This document shows, piece after piece, positions 1-9,293 of a DNA stretch of 64,000 nt. The DNA lies in contig NZ_AUFE01000029.1 in NCBI RefSeq assembly GCF_000426345.1, positions 17,139 to 81,138 on the forward strand, in the 5' to 3' direction. A model generated the notes under the pieces. That model had not been told where the DNA came from and made no database searches. It worked only from the letters and a program-made list of their open reading frames with translations. The position numbers and the translations under genes were made by a program. Source of the DNA: Cupriavidus phytohabitans (GTDB lineage Bacteria; Pseudomonadota; Gammaproteobacteria; Burkholderiales; Burkholderiaceae). The stretch's first letter is position 1; the number at the start of each line of letters is the position of its first letter.

Positions 1-2805
1 GAAGTGCAGGCCGCCATCAACGCCGGCAGCAACCTGCTGCCGTCCGACCTGCCGATGCCGCCGGTCTACAGCAAGGTCAACCCGGCCGACGCGCCAATCA
101 TGACCATCGCCATGACGTCCGACACCATGCCCCTGCCCAAGCTGCAGGACATGGTGGATACGCGCGTGGCGCAGAAGATCTCGCAGATCCAGGGCGTGGG
201 CCTGGTCACCATCAGCGGCGGGCAGCGCCCCGCGGTGCGCATCCAGGCCAACCCGGCCGCACTGGCCTCGCTCGGCATGTCGATCGACGACCTGCGCACC
301 GCGATCGGCTCCGCCAACGTGAACGGCGCCAAGGGCAGCTTCGACGGCCCGCAGCGCGCGTCGACCATCGACGCCAACGACCAGCTGCGCTCCGCCGACG
401 AATACCGCCAGATCATCCTCGGCTACAAGAACGGCGCCCCGATCCGCATCACCGACGTGGCCGAGATCGTCGACGGCCCCGAGAACAGCCGCCTGGCCGC
501 GTGGGCCAACGACAAGCCCGCGATCGTGCTGAACATCCAGCGCCAGCCCGGCGCCAACGTGATCGAGGTGGTCGACCGCATCAAGGCGCTGCTGCCGCAG
601 CTGCAGAACGCGCTGCCGGCGTCGGTCCACGTGCAGCTGCTGACCGACCGCACCACCACCATCCGCGCCTCGGTCGAGGACGTGCAGTTCGAACTGCTGC
701 TGGCGATCGCGCTGGTGGTGCTGGTGATCTTCCTGTTCCTGCGCAATATCCCCGCCACCATCATCCCCGGCGTGGCGGTGCCGCTGTCCCTGGTGGGCAC
801 TTTCGGCGTGATGTACCTCTCCGGGTTCTCGATCAACAACCTGACGCTGATGGCGCTGACCATTGCCACCGGCTTCGTGGTCGACGATGCGATCGTGATG
901 ATCGAGAACATCATGCGCTACATCGAGAAGGGCGATTCGCCGATGCAGGCGGCGCTCAAGGGCTCGAAGCAGATTGGCTTCACCATCATCTCGCTGACCT
1001 TCTCGCTGGTGGCGGTGCTGATCCCGCTGCTGTTCATGGGCGACGTGGTCGGCCGGCTGTTCCGCGAGTTCGCGATCACGCTGGCGGTGTCGATCCTGAT
1101 CTCGGCGGTGGTATCGCTGACGCTCACGCCGATGATGTGCGCGCGCCTGCTGCACCATGTTCCGGAAGAGAAGCTGTCGCGCTTCCACCGCGCCGCCGGC
1201 CGCTTCTTCGACAACGTGATCGAGCGCTATGGCCGCGGCCTGGAGTGGGTCCTCGACCGCCAGAAGGCCACGCTGGTCGTGGCGGTGGCCACGCTGGCGC
1301 TGACCGTGCTGCTGTACCTGCTGGTGCCCAAGGGCTTCTTCCCGGTGCAGGACACCGGCGTGATCCAGGGCATCACCGAGGCCGCGCAGACCACCTCGTT
1401 CGGCGCCATGGCGCGCAAGCAGGAGGCGGTGGCCAAGGTGGTGATGCAGGACCCGGCGGTGGCGAGCCTGTCGTCGTTCATCGGCGTGGATGGCGGCAAC
1501 ACCACGCTCAACGCCGGGCGCATGCTGATCAACCTCAAGCCCAAGGGCGAGCGCGATCCGATCGACGTGGTCACGCAGCGCCTGCAGCAATCGGTGCAGA
1601 GCCTCGGCGGCGTGTCGCTGTTCACGCAGCCGGTGCAGGACCTGACCATCGAGGACAAGGTCTCGCGCACGCAGTACCAGTTCACGGTGGAGGACCCCGA
1701 TCCCCAGACACTGGCTGCTTGGGTGCCGAAGCTGGTGGAGCGCCTGCGCCAGGAGCCCGAACTGCGCGACGTCACCAGCGACCAGCAGAACAACGGCCTG
1801 CGCGCCTATGTCGATATCGACCGCGACGCCGCGGCGCGCTTCGGCATCACCACCGCGGTGATCGACAGCGCGCTGTACAGCGCCTTCGGCCAGCGGCTGG
1901 TGTCGACCATCTTCACGCAGTCGAGCCAGTACCGCGTGGTGCTGGAGACCATGCCGGAGTTCCGCACCAGCCCGCAATCGCTGGCCGAACTGCGCCTGCC
2001 CTCCTCGTCCGGCGGACAGGTGCCGCTGGGCGCGTTCGCGCGCATCACCGAGCGCACCGGGCCGCTGGTGATCAACCACCAGGGGCAATTCCCGGCCGCG
2101 ACGATCTCGTTCAACCTGGCGCATGGCGAATCGCTCGGCGCCGCGGTCGACAAGATCACCAGGGTGGAGCAGGAGCTCGGCCTGCCGATCTCGATGCAGA
2201 CCAGCTTCCAGGGCGCGGCGCTGGCGTTCCGGGCGTCGCTGTCGAACACGCTGTGGCTGATCCTGGCCGCGGTGGTGACGATGTATATCGTGCTGGGCGT
2301 GCTGTATGAAAGCACGATCCACCCGGTCACCATCCTGTCGACGCTGCCGTCGGCGGGCGTAGGCGCGCTGCTGGCGCTGCTGGTCGCGGGCATGGACCTG
2401 GGCATCATCGCCATTATCGGCATCATCCTGCTGATCGGCATCGTCAAGAAGAACGCGATCATGATGATCGACTTCGCGCTCGAGGCCGAGCGCGAAGGCG
2501 GCATGACGCCGCGCGACGCGATCTTCCAGGCCTGCCTGCTGCGCTTCCGCCCGATCCTGATGACGACGATGGCGGCACTGCTGGCGGCGCTGCCGCTGAT
2601 GCTGGGCTCCGGCATCGGCAGCGAGCTGCGCCAGCCGCTGGGCGTGACCATGGTGGGCGGCCTGCTGGTCAGCCAGGTGCTGACGCTGTTCACCACGCCG
2701 GTGATCTACCTGGCGTTCGACCGCGTGGCGACGCGCGTGAAGGGCTGGCGCAAGCGCCGCTTCGGCGATCCGGAGGAAGGCGGCACGGGCGAGGAGCCGG
2801 TCTGA
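1..2805 (+). CDS. mdtB: RND multidrug efflux inner-membrane subunit MdtB (5' end outside window)
   Basis: This is an inner-membrane drug/proton antiporter of the HAE1 RND family and works with MdtC and a periplasmic adaptor that is not in view. The reading frame is open from base 1, so roughly the first 110-120 residues are missing and 934 are visible. The proton-relay Asp-Asp pair of TM4 is present in VDDAIVMIEN (near nt 880) and the TM10 lysine in IVKKNAIMMIDF (near nt 2445). Two large periplasmic loops separate the membrane blocks. The stop codon lies 2 nt before the mdtC start, so the pair is translationally close. The B/C assignment rests on the tandem order followed by an outer-membrane gene, as in mdtABC operons. 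The family is certain; the exact substrate is not. Confidence 0.93.
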   Translation, partial: EVQAAINAGSNLLPSDLPMPPVYSKVNPADAPIMTIAMTSDTMPLPKLQDMVDTRVAQKISQIQGVGLVTISGGQRPAVRIQANPAALASLGMSIDDLRTAIGSANVNGAKGSFDGPQRASTIDANDQLRSADEYRQIILGYKNGAPIRITDVAEIVDGPENSRLAAWANDKPAIVLNIQRQPGANVIEVVDRIKALLPQLQNALPASVHVQLLTDRTTTIRASVEDVQFELLLAIALVVLVIFLFLRNIPATIIPGVAVPLSLVGTFGVMYLSGFSINNLTLMALTIATGFVVDDAIVMIENIMRYIEKGDSPMQAALKGSKQIGFTIISLTFSLVAVLIPLLFMGDVVGRLFREFAITLAVSILISAVVSLTLTPMMCARLLHHVPEEKLSRFHRAAGRFFDNVIERYGRGLEWVLDRQKATLVVAVATLALTVLLYLLVPKGFFPVQDTGVIQGITEAAQTTSFGAMARKQEAVAKVVMQDPAVASLSSFIGVDGGNTTLNAGRMLINLKPKGERDPIDVVTQRLQQSVQSLGGVSLFTQPVQDLTIEDKVSRTQYQFTVEDPDPQTLAAWVPKLVERLRQEPELRDVTSDQQNNGLRAYVDIDRDAAARFGITTAVIDSALYSAFGQRLVSTIFTQSSQYRVVLETMPEFRTSPQSLAELRLPSSSGGQVPLGAFARITERTGPLVINHQGQFPAATISFNLAHGESLGAAVDKITRVEQELGLPISMQTSFQGAALAFRASLSNTLWLILAAVVTMYIVLGVLYESTIHPVTILSTLPSAGVGALLALLVAGMDLGIIAIIGIILLIGIVKKNAIMMIDFALEAEREGGMTPRDAIFQACLLRFRPILMTTMAALLAALPLMLGSGIGSELRQPLGVTMVGGLLVSQVLTLFTTPVIYLAFDRVATRVKGWRKRRFGDPEEGGTGEEPV

Positions 2806-2807
2806 CC

Positions 2808-5800
2808 ATGAATCTTTCGGCTGCCTTCATCCATCGCCCGGTCGCGACCGCGCTGCTCACGCTCGGCATCCTGCTGGCCGGGCTGGCGGCGCTGCGGCTG
2901 CTGCCGGTGTCGCCGCTGCCGCAGGTGGACTTCCCGACCATCTCGGTATCGGCGTCGCTGCCCGGCGCCAGCCCGGAAACGATGGCCGCCACCGTGGCGA
3001 CGCCGCTGGAGCGCGCGCTCGGCACCATCGCCGGCGTGACCGAAATCACCTCCAGCAGCTCGCTCGGCTCGACCCGCGTGACGCTGCAGTTCGACCTGTC
3101 GCGCAACATCGACGGCGCCGCGCGCGACGTGCAGGCGGCGATCAACGCCTCGCGCGCGACCCTGCCGACCAGCCTGCCCAACAACCCGACCTACCGCAAG
3201 GTCAACCCCGCCGACGCGCCGATCATGATCATCGCGCTGACGTCGCCGACGATGACGCGCGGGCAGCTCTACGATGCGGCCTCGACCATCCTCGCACAGA
3301 AGCTGTCGCAGGTGGAAGGCGTTGGCCAGGTCACCATCGGCGGCGCCTCCTTGCCGGCGGTGCGGGTCGAGCTGAACCCGACCGCGCTGAACAACTACGG
3401 CATCTCGCTGGAGGATGTGCGCAACACCATCAGCGCGACCAACGCCAACCGGCCGCTCGGCACGCTGGAGAACACCAGCAACAACTGGCAGGTCTACGCC
3501 AACGACCAGATGATGAAGGCGGAAGACTACATGCCGCTGATCATCCGCTACGCCACGCCGGGCACGTACTCGTCGGCGTCGGCGGGCGCGCTGATCGCCA
3601 GCACCGCCAATGCGACGGCCAGCGGCGGCGTCAGCACCAAGGTGGTCAACGGCGTCACCGTGACCACGCTGACCACCAGCAGCGGCACCACCACCATCAC
3701 CAGCGGCGCCACCGGCGGCACCAGCGCCACCAGCGGCCCCAACTCGTTCCCAGTGCCGGTGCGGCTGCGCGACGTGGCCAACGTGGTCGACTCGGTGCAG
3801 GACATCCGCAACGCCGGCTCGGCCAACGGCAAGCCGTCGGTGCTGCTGGTGCTGAACCGCTCGCCCGGCGCCAATATCATCGAGACCGTCGACCGCGTGC
3901 GCGAGATGCTGCCGAACCTGCAGAAGATGATCCCGGCGGCGATCTCGATGGACGTGATGATGGACCGCACGCCCACCATCCGCGCCTCGCTGCGCGAGGT
4001 CGAGCACACGCTGATGATCTCGGTGGCGCTGGTGATCATGGTGGTGTTCATCTTCCTGCGCAACGTGCGCGCGACGCTGATCCCCAGCGTCGCGGTGCCG
4101 GTATCGCTGATCGGCACCTTTACGGTGATGTACCTGGCCGGGTTCTCGCTGAACAACCTGTCGCTGATGGCGCTGACGATCGCCACCGGCTTCGTCGTCG
4201 ACGATGCCATCGTGGTGCTGGAAAACATCTCGCGCCATATCGAGGAAGGCATGAAGCCGCTCGCGGCCGCGCTGCGCGGCGCGCGCGAGGTGGGCTTTAC
4301 GGTGCTGTCGATGAGCCTGTCGCTGATCGCCGTGTTCATTCCGCTGCTGATGATGGGGGGCATCGTCGGGCGCCTGTTCCAGGAGTTTGCGATCACGCTG
4401 TCGGTAGCGATCCTGGTGTCGCTGGTGGTATCGCTGACCACCACGCCGATGATGTGCGCGCGCATGCTGCGGCCGGTGGAACCGGAGAAGCAGGGTCGCT
4501 TCTTCCGCGCTACCGAGCGCATATTCCAGTGGCTGCACGATGGCTATGCGCGTTCGCTGTCCACCGCGCTGCGGCTAAGCCCGCTGGTGTGGCTGGTGCT
4601 GATCGCCACCATCGCGCTCAATGTGTACTTGTACGTGATCGTGCCCAAGGGCTTTTTCCCGCAGCAGGACACGGGCCGGCTGATCGGCTTTATCCGCGCC
4701 GACCAGGCCACCTCGTTCCAGGCCATGCGTGGCAAGCTCGACAGCTTCATCAAGATCGTGCAGTCGGACCCGGCCGTGGAGAACGTGACCGGCTTTACCG
4801 GCGGCTCGCAGCGCAATACCGGGCAGATGTTCGTCACGCTCAAGCCGCTGGCGGAGCGCAAGGAATCGGCCGACGCGGTCATTGCGCGGCTGCGCGACAA
4901 GCTGGCCAAGGAACCGGGGGCAAGGCTCTTCCTGCAATCGGTGCAGGACATCCGCGTCGGCGGGCGGCAGAGCAGCTCGCAGTACCAGTTCACGCTGCAG
5001 TCCGACGACCTGGAGGTGTTGCGCGCGTGGGAGCCCAAGGTGCGCGCGGCGCTGTCCAACCTGAAGGGGCTGGAGGACATCGACACCGACACCAACGACA
5101 AGGGCCTGCAGACCTCGGTGATCATCGACCGCGATGCTGCATCGCGCCTGGGCGTGACCGCTCAGCAGGTCGACGCGGTGCTGAACAATGCCTTCGGCCA
5201 GCGGCTGGTGTCGACCATCTACCATCCGCTCAACCAGTACCGCGTGGTGATGGAGCTGAGCCCGGAATACCTGCAAGGGCCGAACGCGCTCAAGGACATC
5301 TACGTCGTCACCGGCAACGGCAACCGCGTGCCGCTGTCCGCGTTCGCGCGCGTGGTGCCGACCAGCACGCCGCTGGGCGTGAACCACCAGGGGCAGTTCG
5401 CGGCATCGACGATCTCGTTCAACCTGGCCGAAGGGACTTCGCTGTCGCAGGCAACCGAGGCGATCAACCGCGAAATGGCGCGCATCGGCGTGCCTGAAAC
5501 GCTGCGCGCCAACTTCCAGGGCGGCGCCAAGGCGTTCCAGGATTCGCTCAAGAGCCAGCCGATCCTGATCCTGGCCGCGCTGATCACGATCTACATCGTG
5601 CTGGGCATGCTCTATGAAAGCTACGTGCACCCGCTGACGATCCTGTCGACGCTGCCTTCGGCGGGCGTGGGCGCGCTGCTGGCACTGATGGCGTCGAAGA
5701 CGGACTTCAGCATCATCGCGCTGATCGGCGTGATCCTGCTGATCGGCATCGTGAAGAAGAACGCGATCATGATGATCGACTTCGCCATCGACGCCGAGCG

Positions 5801-6110
5801 CCGCGAAGGACTGTCGCCGCGCGATGCCATCTACCGCGCCTGCCTGCTGCGCTTCCGCCCGATCCTGATGACGACCATGGCCGCGCTGCTGGGCGCGGTG
5901 CCGCTGGCGATCGGCCGCGGCGACGGTGCCGAGCTGCGCGCGCCGCTGGGCATCTCCATCGTCGGCGGCCTGGTGGTGAGCCAGCTGCTGACGCTGTACA
6001 CCACGCCGGTGGTCTACCTGACGCTGGATCGCTGGCGCCTGAAGGTCAAGGCCTGGCGCCAGCGCCGCCGCGGCGATCGCGGCACGCCGGACCAGCCGGC
6101 CGCTGTCTGA
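2808..6110 (+). CDS. mdtC: RND multidrug efflux inner-membrane subunit MdtC with a low-complexity insert
   Basis: This is the second RND transporter of the operon and should form a heteromultimer with MdtB. The N-terminus is intact (MNLSAAFIHRPVATALL, then TM1). The TM4 motif VDDAIVVLEN is near nt 4200 and the TM10 motif IVKKNAIMMIDF near nt 5755. At 1100 residues it is longer than the usual 1025-1040. The excess is a Ser/Thr/Gly/Ala-rich stretch at about residues 249-312 (nt 3553-3747), inside the first periplasmic loop and directly before the conserved PVRLRDVANV segment. The flanking sequence aligns well with MdtB, so this is an insertion and not a frameshift. The next gene starts about 18 nt downstream. 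Confidence 0.93.
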   Translation: MNLSAAFIHRPVATALLTLGILLAGLAALRLLPVSPLPQVDFPTISVSASLPGASPETMAATVATPLERALGTIAGVTEITSSSSLGSTRVTLQFDLSRNIDGAARDVQAAINASRATLPTSLPNNPTYRKVNPADAPIMIIALTSPTMTRGQLYDAASTILAQKLSQVEGVGQVTIGGASLPAVRVELNPTALNNYGISLEDVRNTISATNANRPLGTLENTSNNWQVYANDQMMKAEDYMPLIIRYATPGTYSSASAGALIASTANATASGGVSTKVVNGVTVTTLTTSSGTTTITSGATGGTSATSGPNSFPVPVRLRDVANVVDSVQDIRNAGSANGKPSVLLVLNRSPGANIIETVDRVREMLPNLQKMIPAAISMDVMMDRTPTIRASLREVEHTLMISVALVIMVVFIFLRNVRATLIPSVAVPVSLIGTFTVMYLAGFSLNNLSLMALTIATGFVVDDAIVVLENISRHIEEGMKPLAAALRGAREVGFTVLSMSLSLIAVFIPLLMMGGIVGRLFQEFAITLSVAILVSLVVSLTTTPMMCARMLRPVEPEKQGRFFRATERIFQWLHDGYARSLSTALRLSPLVWLVLIATIALNVYLYVIVPKGFFPQQDTGRLIGFIRADQATSFQAMRGKLDSFIKIVQSDPAVENVTGFTGGSQRNTGQMFVTLKPLAERKESADAVIARLRDKLAKEPGARLFLQSVQDIRVGGRQSSSQYQFTLQSDDLEVLRAWEPKVRAALSNLKGLEDIDTDTNDKGLQTSVIIDRDAASRLGVTAQQVDAVLNNAFGQRLVSTIYHPLNQYRVVMELSPEYLQGPNALKDIYVVTGNGNRVPLSAFARVVPTSTPLGVNHQGQFAASTISFNLAEGTSLSQATEAINREMARIGVPETLRANFQGGAKAFQDSLKSQPILILAALITIYIVLGMLYESYVHPLTILSTLPSAGVGALLALMASKTDFSIIALIGVILLIGIVKKNAIMMIDFAIDAERREGLSPRDAIYRACLLRFRPILMTTMAALLGAVPLAIGRGDGAELRAPLGISIVGGLVVSQLLTLYTTPVVYLTLDRWRLKVKAWRQRRRGDRGTPDQPAAV

Positions 6111-6127
6111 ATTTGCAGAGATTCCAC

Positions 6128-7690
6128 ATGACTGTGTTTAGCCCCGTGTTTAGCCCTGTGTTTAGCCGCTTGCTGACCCATGCCCTGCCGCTGCCACTGG
6201 CGTGCGCGCTGCTGCTGGCCGGCTGCGCGGTCGGCCCCGACTACAAGCGACCCGATGCGCCGGTGTCGGAAGCCTTCAAGGAAGCCAATGCCACCAGCGA
6301 TGCCACCAGCGATACCACCACCGATGCCAATGCCTGGCGCGGCGACTGGAAGACCGCGGAGCCGCAGGATGCCGTCGCGCGCGCCGACTGGTGGACGGTC
6401 TTCGGCGACCCGCAGCTCGATGCGCTGATGTCGGAAGTGCAGATCTCCAACCAGAACATCAAGGCGGCCGAAGCGCAGTACCGCCAGGCCGTGGCCGCGC
6501 TGCAGGCGGCCCGCGCCGGCTTCTTCCCGACCGTCGATGCGCAGGCCGGTGCGTCGCGCGCGCGCGGCGCCAGCGGCAATACGCTTAACGGCCAGAGCCT
6601 GACGCTGGGCGCGACCTGGGAGATCGACGTGTGGGGCCGCGTGCGCCGCCAGGTGGAAAGCAGCGAAGCCAGCGCGCAAGCAAGCCAGGCCGACCTGGGT
6701 TCGACGCTGCTGTCGACGCAGGCGACGCTGGCGCAGAGCTATTTCCTGCTGCGCGTGGCCGATGCGCAGAAGGCGCTGCTCGACCGCACCGTGGCCGACT
6801 ACCAGAAGTCGCTGCAGCTGGTGCAGAACCAGTACGCCGCCGGCACCGCGCAACGCTCCGATGTGCTGCAGTCAGAGACCCAGCTCAAGAGCGCGCAGGC
6901 GCAGCAGATCGACATCCAGATCACGCGCGCGCAGCTGGAACATGCCATCGCCGTGCTGGTCGGCAAGCCGCCCGCGGCGCTGTCGCTGGCCGCGGACGAT
7001 TTCCGCAAGGCCCCGCCGCGCGTGCCGGCCGCGGTGCCGTCGGAACTGCTGGAGCGCCGGCCCGACATCGGCGCGGCCGAGCGCCGCATGGCGTCCGCCA
7101 ACGCGCAGATCGGCGTGGCGCAGGCCGCCTACTACCCGACGCTGTCGCTGTCGGCCAGCGGCGGGCTGACCGCCAGCACACTGGCGCGCTGGATGTCGCT
7201 GCCGGACCGCATCTGGTCGATCGGCGGCGGGCTGGCCGGCACGCTGTTCGATGGCGGACTGCGCAGCGCGGCCAAGGCGCAGGCCGTGGCCGCCTACGAC
7301 CAGACCGTAGCCAACTACCGCCAGACCGTGCTGTCGGCGTTCCAGGAAGTGGAGGACAACCTCGCCGCACAGCGGCTGCTGGAACAGGAAGCGGTAGTGC
7401 AGAACGACGCGCTGCGCTCCGCGCGCGACGCGCTGGTGCTGGTCAACAACCGCTACCGCGCCGGCACCGCGGGCCTGCTCGACGTGCTGACCGCGCAAAC
7501 CGCGGCCTACACCGCGGAGCGCACCGCGCTGACAATCGCCGGACGCCAGTACACGGCCGCGGTGGTGCTGATCAAGGCGTTGGGCGGCAACTGGCATCCG
7601 CAGCCGCTGGATGGCGCGACCGGCAGCAGGCCCGCCGGCGCTGCACCAGCCACACCTGCGGCACCCGCCATCACAGTCGGCCGGCGCTAG
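6128..7690 (+). CDS. Outer-membrane efflux lipoprotein, NodT/OprM type
   Basis: This is the TolC-like outer-membrane channel completing the pump encoded upstream. I start it at the ATG at 6128, preceded by GCAGAG; a TTG at 6113 is possible but poorer. The leader contains FSPVFSPVFS, encoded by a 12-bp unit repeated about three times, then a hydrophobic stretch and the lipobox LLAGC, so the mature protein is acylated. The start of the mature protein (CAVGPDYKRP) is typical of NodT-family proteins. Two outer-membrane efflux domains follow, with the repeated YRAGTAGLLDVLTAQ / YAAGTAQRSDVLQSE motifs. The gene has 520 codons. Its stop overlaps that of the convergent LysR gene in the palindrome CTAG (7687-7690). 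Confidence 0.9.
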   Translation: MTVFSPVFSPVFSRLLTHALPLPLACALLLAGCAVGPDYKRPDAPVSEAFKEANATSDATSDTTTDANAWRGDWKTAEPQDAVARADWWTVFGDPQLDALMSEVQISNQNIKAAEAQYRQAVAALQAARAGFFPTVDAQAGASRARGASGNTLNGQSLTLGATWEIDVWGRVRRQVESSEASAQASQADLGSTLLSTQATLAQSYFLLRVADAQKALLDRTVADYQKSLQLVQNQYAAGTAQRSDVLQSETQLKSAQAQQIDIQITRAQLEHAIAVLVGKPPAALSLAADDFRKAPPRVPAAVPSELLERRPDIGAAERRMASANAQIGVAQAAYYPTLSLSASGGLTASTLARWMSLPDRIWSIGGGLAGTLFDGGLRSAAKAQAVAAYDQTVANYRQTVLSAFQEVEDNLAAQRLLEQEAVVQNDALRSARDALVLVNNRYRAGTAGLLDVLTAQTAAYTAERTALTIAGRQYTAAVVLIKALGGNWHPQPLDGATGSRPAGAAPATPAAPAITVGRR

Positions 7691-8589
7691 GCGCCGCGCT
7701 GGGGCGCGTTCGGCAACGGCTGCGCGCAGATGCGCTCGCGCAGCCAGGTGGCGGCCTTGCCCAGCGGCCGCTGCTTGTGCCACACCAGTTCCATCGCTAC
7801 CGGCCAGTCCTGCTGCTGGAACGCCAGCGGCGGCGACACCAGCTGCGCCGCGGCCGGCGAGTTGGCCACCACGTGCCACGGCACGAACGCCCAGCCGAGC
7901 CCGCGCTTGACCAGCTCGACGATGACCCACTGGCTCTCCACCCACCAGACGTCCGCCGCCACGCGCAGGCGCATCTTCTCCTCGCTGTCGGTACGTGTCG
8001 CGACCATCAGCTGGCGGTAGCGCTTCAGCTCTTCCCAGTCCACGCGCTGCGACGCCAGCGGATGATCGGGCGCGCACAGGATCTGCATCGGCATCCAGCC
8101 CAGCGCATGGAAACCCAGTTCGGGCGGCAGCACTTCCTGCCGCCACATGATGCCGAGATCGGCGCCGCCCTCGAGCACCAGCCGGCTCACGTCTTCCATC
8201 AAGGGGAACAGCACTTCCAGCTCGACCGCCGGAAAGCGGCCGGAGAACGCTTCGAGCAGCTGGCCCAGTGTTTCTTCCGGGTAGAGCTCGTCGACGGCGA
8301 GCACCAGCCGCGTCTCCACACCCTCTCCCAGGCTCTTGGCGACGCCGCGGAAATGCTCGCAGCGCTCCAGGATCACGCGCGCTTCCGCCAGCAGACGCTC
8401 GCCGGCCGGGGTCAGCACGGGATAGCGGCCGGTGCGGTCGAACAATGCGTTGCCGACATCGATCTCCAGGTTCGAGACGGCGGCGCTGACCACTGACTGA
8501 GCCTTGCCGAGCCGGCGCGCGGCGGCGGAAAAAGAACCGGCTTCGGCAGCAGCGACGAAGGCCTGGAGTTGGTCTAGCGAGAGACTCAT
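7687..8589 (-). CDS. LysR-family regulator divergent from a PACE efflux gene
   Basis: This 300-residue LysR-type regulator starts at MSLSLDQLQAF, with GCAGGGGAG upstream. Residues 1-60 form the winged HTH (AAEAGSFSAAARRLGKAQS), followed by the substrate-binding domain. It is divergent from the efflux gene at 8703, with 113 bp between them. That space holds the inverted repeat CTATCG-N7-CGATAG, which fits a T-N11-A LysR site. In Acinetobacter the LysR protein AceR regulates the PACE pump AceI, so local control of the neighbour is the simplest inference. The effector is unknown. Confidence 0.9.
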   Translation of the reverse strand: MSLSLDQLQAFVAAAEAGSFSAAARRLGKAQSVVSAAVSNLEIDVGNALFDRTGRYPVLTPAGERLLAEARVILERCEHFRGVAKSLGEGVETRLVLAVDELYPEETLGQLLEAFSGRFPAVELEVLFPLMEDVSRLVLEGGADLGIMWRQEVLPPELGFHALGWMPMQILCAPDHPLASQRVDWEELKRYRQLMVATRTDSEEKMRLRVAADVWWVESQWVIVELVKRGLGWAFVPWHVVANSPAAAQLVSPPLAFQQQDWPVAMELVWHKQRPLGKAATWLRERICAQPLPNAPQRGA

Positions 8590-8609
8590 GCGGCGCTCCC
8601 CTGCGAGAT

Positions 8610-8628
8610 CTATCGGTTCTGACGATAG
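8610..8628. promoter_or_regulatory. Inverted repeat, candidate LysR operator
   Basis: CTATCG-N7-CGATAG is a perfect 6-bp inverted repeat in the divergent LysR/PACE intergenic region, 21 bp before the LysR start and about 75 bp before the efflux gene. It contains a T-N11-A core as expected for LysR binding. Function is inferred from position. Confidence 0.55.
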
Positions 8629-8702
8629 TATCCAACTTGGCAATCCCAGCAAAGCAGATAGACTTGGCCCGGTCTGAATTCTTGCCTCGCAGGAGAAAAA
8701 CC

Positions 8703-9158
8703 ATGCGCACCACCCGGGACCGGATTCGCCACGCCGTTGGCTTCGAGGTTGTCGGCCTGCTGATCTTCGCGCCGCTGGCCAGCTGGGCCTTTGGCTACGA
8801 GCTGCACGAGATGGGCGTGATCGGCGCGGTCGCCTCGCTGATCGCGACCGGCTGGAACTACCTGTACAACCTGCTGTTCGACAAGGCCATGCTGCGCATC
8901 ACCGGGCAGGTCCGCAAATCGGTCATGGTGCGGGTGCTGCACGCGATCCTGTTCGAGCTGGGCCTGCTGGTGGTGTTTTTGCCGGCGCTGGCGTGGTACC
9001 TGAATATCAGCCTGATCGACGCGCTGATCATGGATATCGCCGTGGCCGTCTTCTACATGGCCTACGCGCTGGTGTACAACTGGCTTTACGACATCGTTTT
9101 CCCGGTGCCGTCGCTGAAGCAAGCCGCGGCCAGGCCCGACGGCGTGGCAGCCGGCTGA
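8703..9158 (+). CDS. PACE-family (AceI-like) small-molecule efflux protein
   Basis: This 151-residue inner-membrane protein has two tandem bacterial transmembrane pair domains, four helices in all. The N-terminal HAVGFE motif carries the conserved membrane glutamate of PACE pumps, and WNYLYN-LFD and its repeat counterpart (VYNWLYDIVFP) mark the two halves. Known PACE proteins export chlorhexidine and similar cationic biocides, or short polyamines, using the proton gradient. The ATG at 8703 follows CAGGAGAAAAACC. It is divergent from a LysR regulator. The natural substrate here cannot be read from sequence. Confidence 0.88.
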   Translation: MRTTRDRIRHAVGFEVVGLLIFAPLASWAFGYELHEMGVIGAVASLIATGWNYLYNLLFDKAMLRITGQVRKSVMVRVLHAILFELGLLVVFLPALAWYLNISLIDALIMDIAVAVFYMAYALVYNWLYDIVFPVPSLKQAAARPDGVAAG

Positions 9159-9197
9159 GGCCGGGTTTTTCCTGACCCCGGACAGGCCACTCCGGGG
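9151..9197 (+). terminator. Hairpins after the PACE gene
   Basis: A short stem CCGGC/GCCGG followed by GTTTTT overlaps the stop codon of the PACE gene. It is followed at 9176-9197 by a second perfect stem, CCCCGGA-N8-TCCGGGG. The first fits an intrinsic terminator. The second may block read-through into the next operon. Confidence 0.5.
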
Positions 9198-9208
9198 TGT
9201 TCCCCGTC

Positions 9209-9249
9209 TTGCCCAGCGGACGCGAATTGTTATACTCCATAACAAAATT
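9209..9249 (+). promoter_or_regulatory. Promoter with palindromic MarR-type operator
   Basis: A -35-like TTGCCC (9209-9214) is separated by 16 bp from TATACT (9231-9236). Over the -10 lies the perfect inverted repeat TTGTTAT-N5-ATAACAA (9227-9245). It lies about 48 bp before the monooxygenase start. The third gene of this unit encodes a MarR-type repressor, and MarR proteins bind palindromes of this size, so autoregulation of the whole unit is a natural reading. Confidence 0.6.
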
Positions 9250-9293
9250 CGACGACCAGGCGCGTACCTGCGCGCCGCAAGCGGGGAGACAAC

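Noticed and set aside
501..2309. A 602-codon frame inside mdtB on the same strand
   Set aside because: Composition (Arg/Gly/Ala/His) is that of an out-of-frame reading of GC-rich DNA; mdtB motifs are continuous in the true frame.
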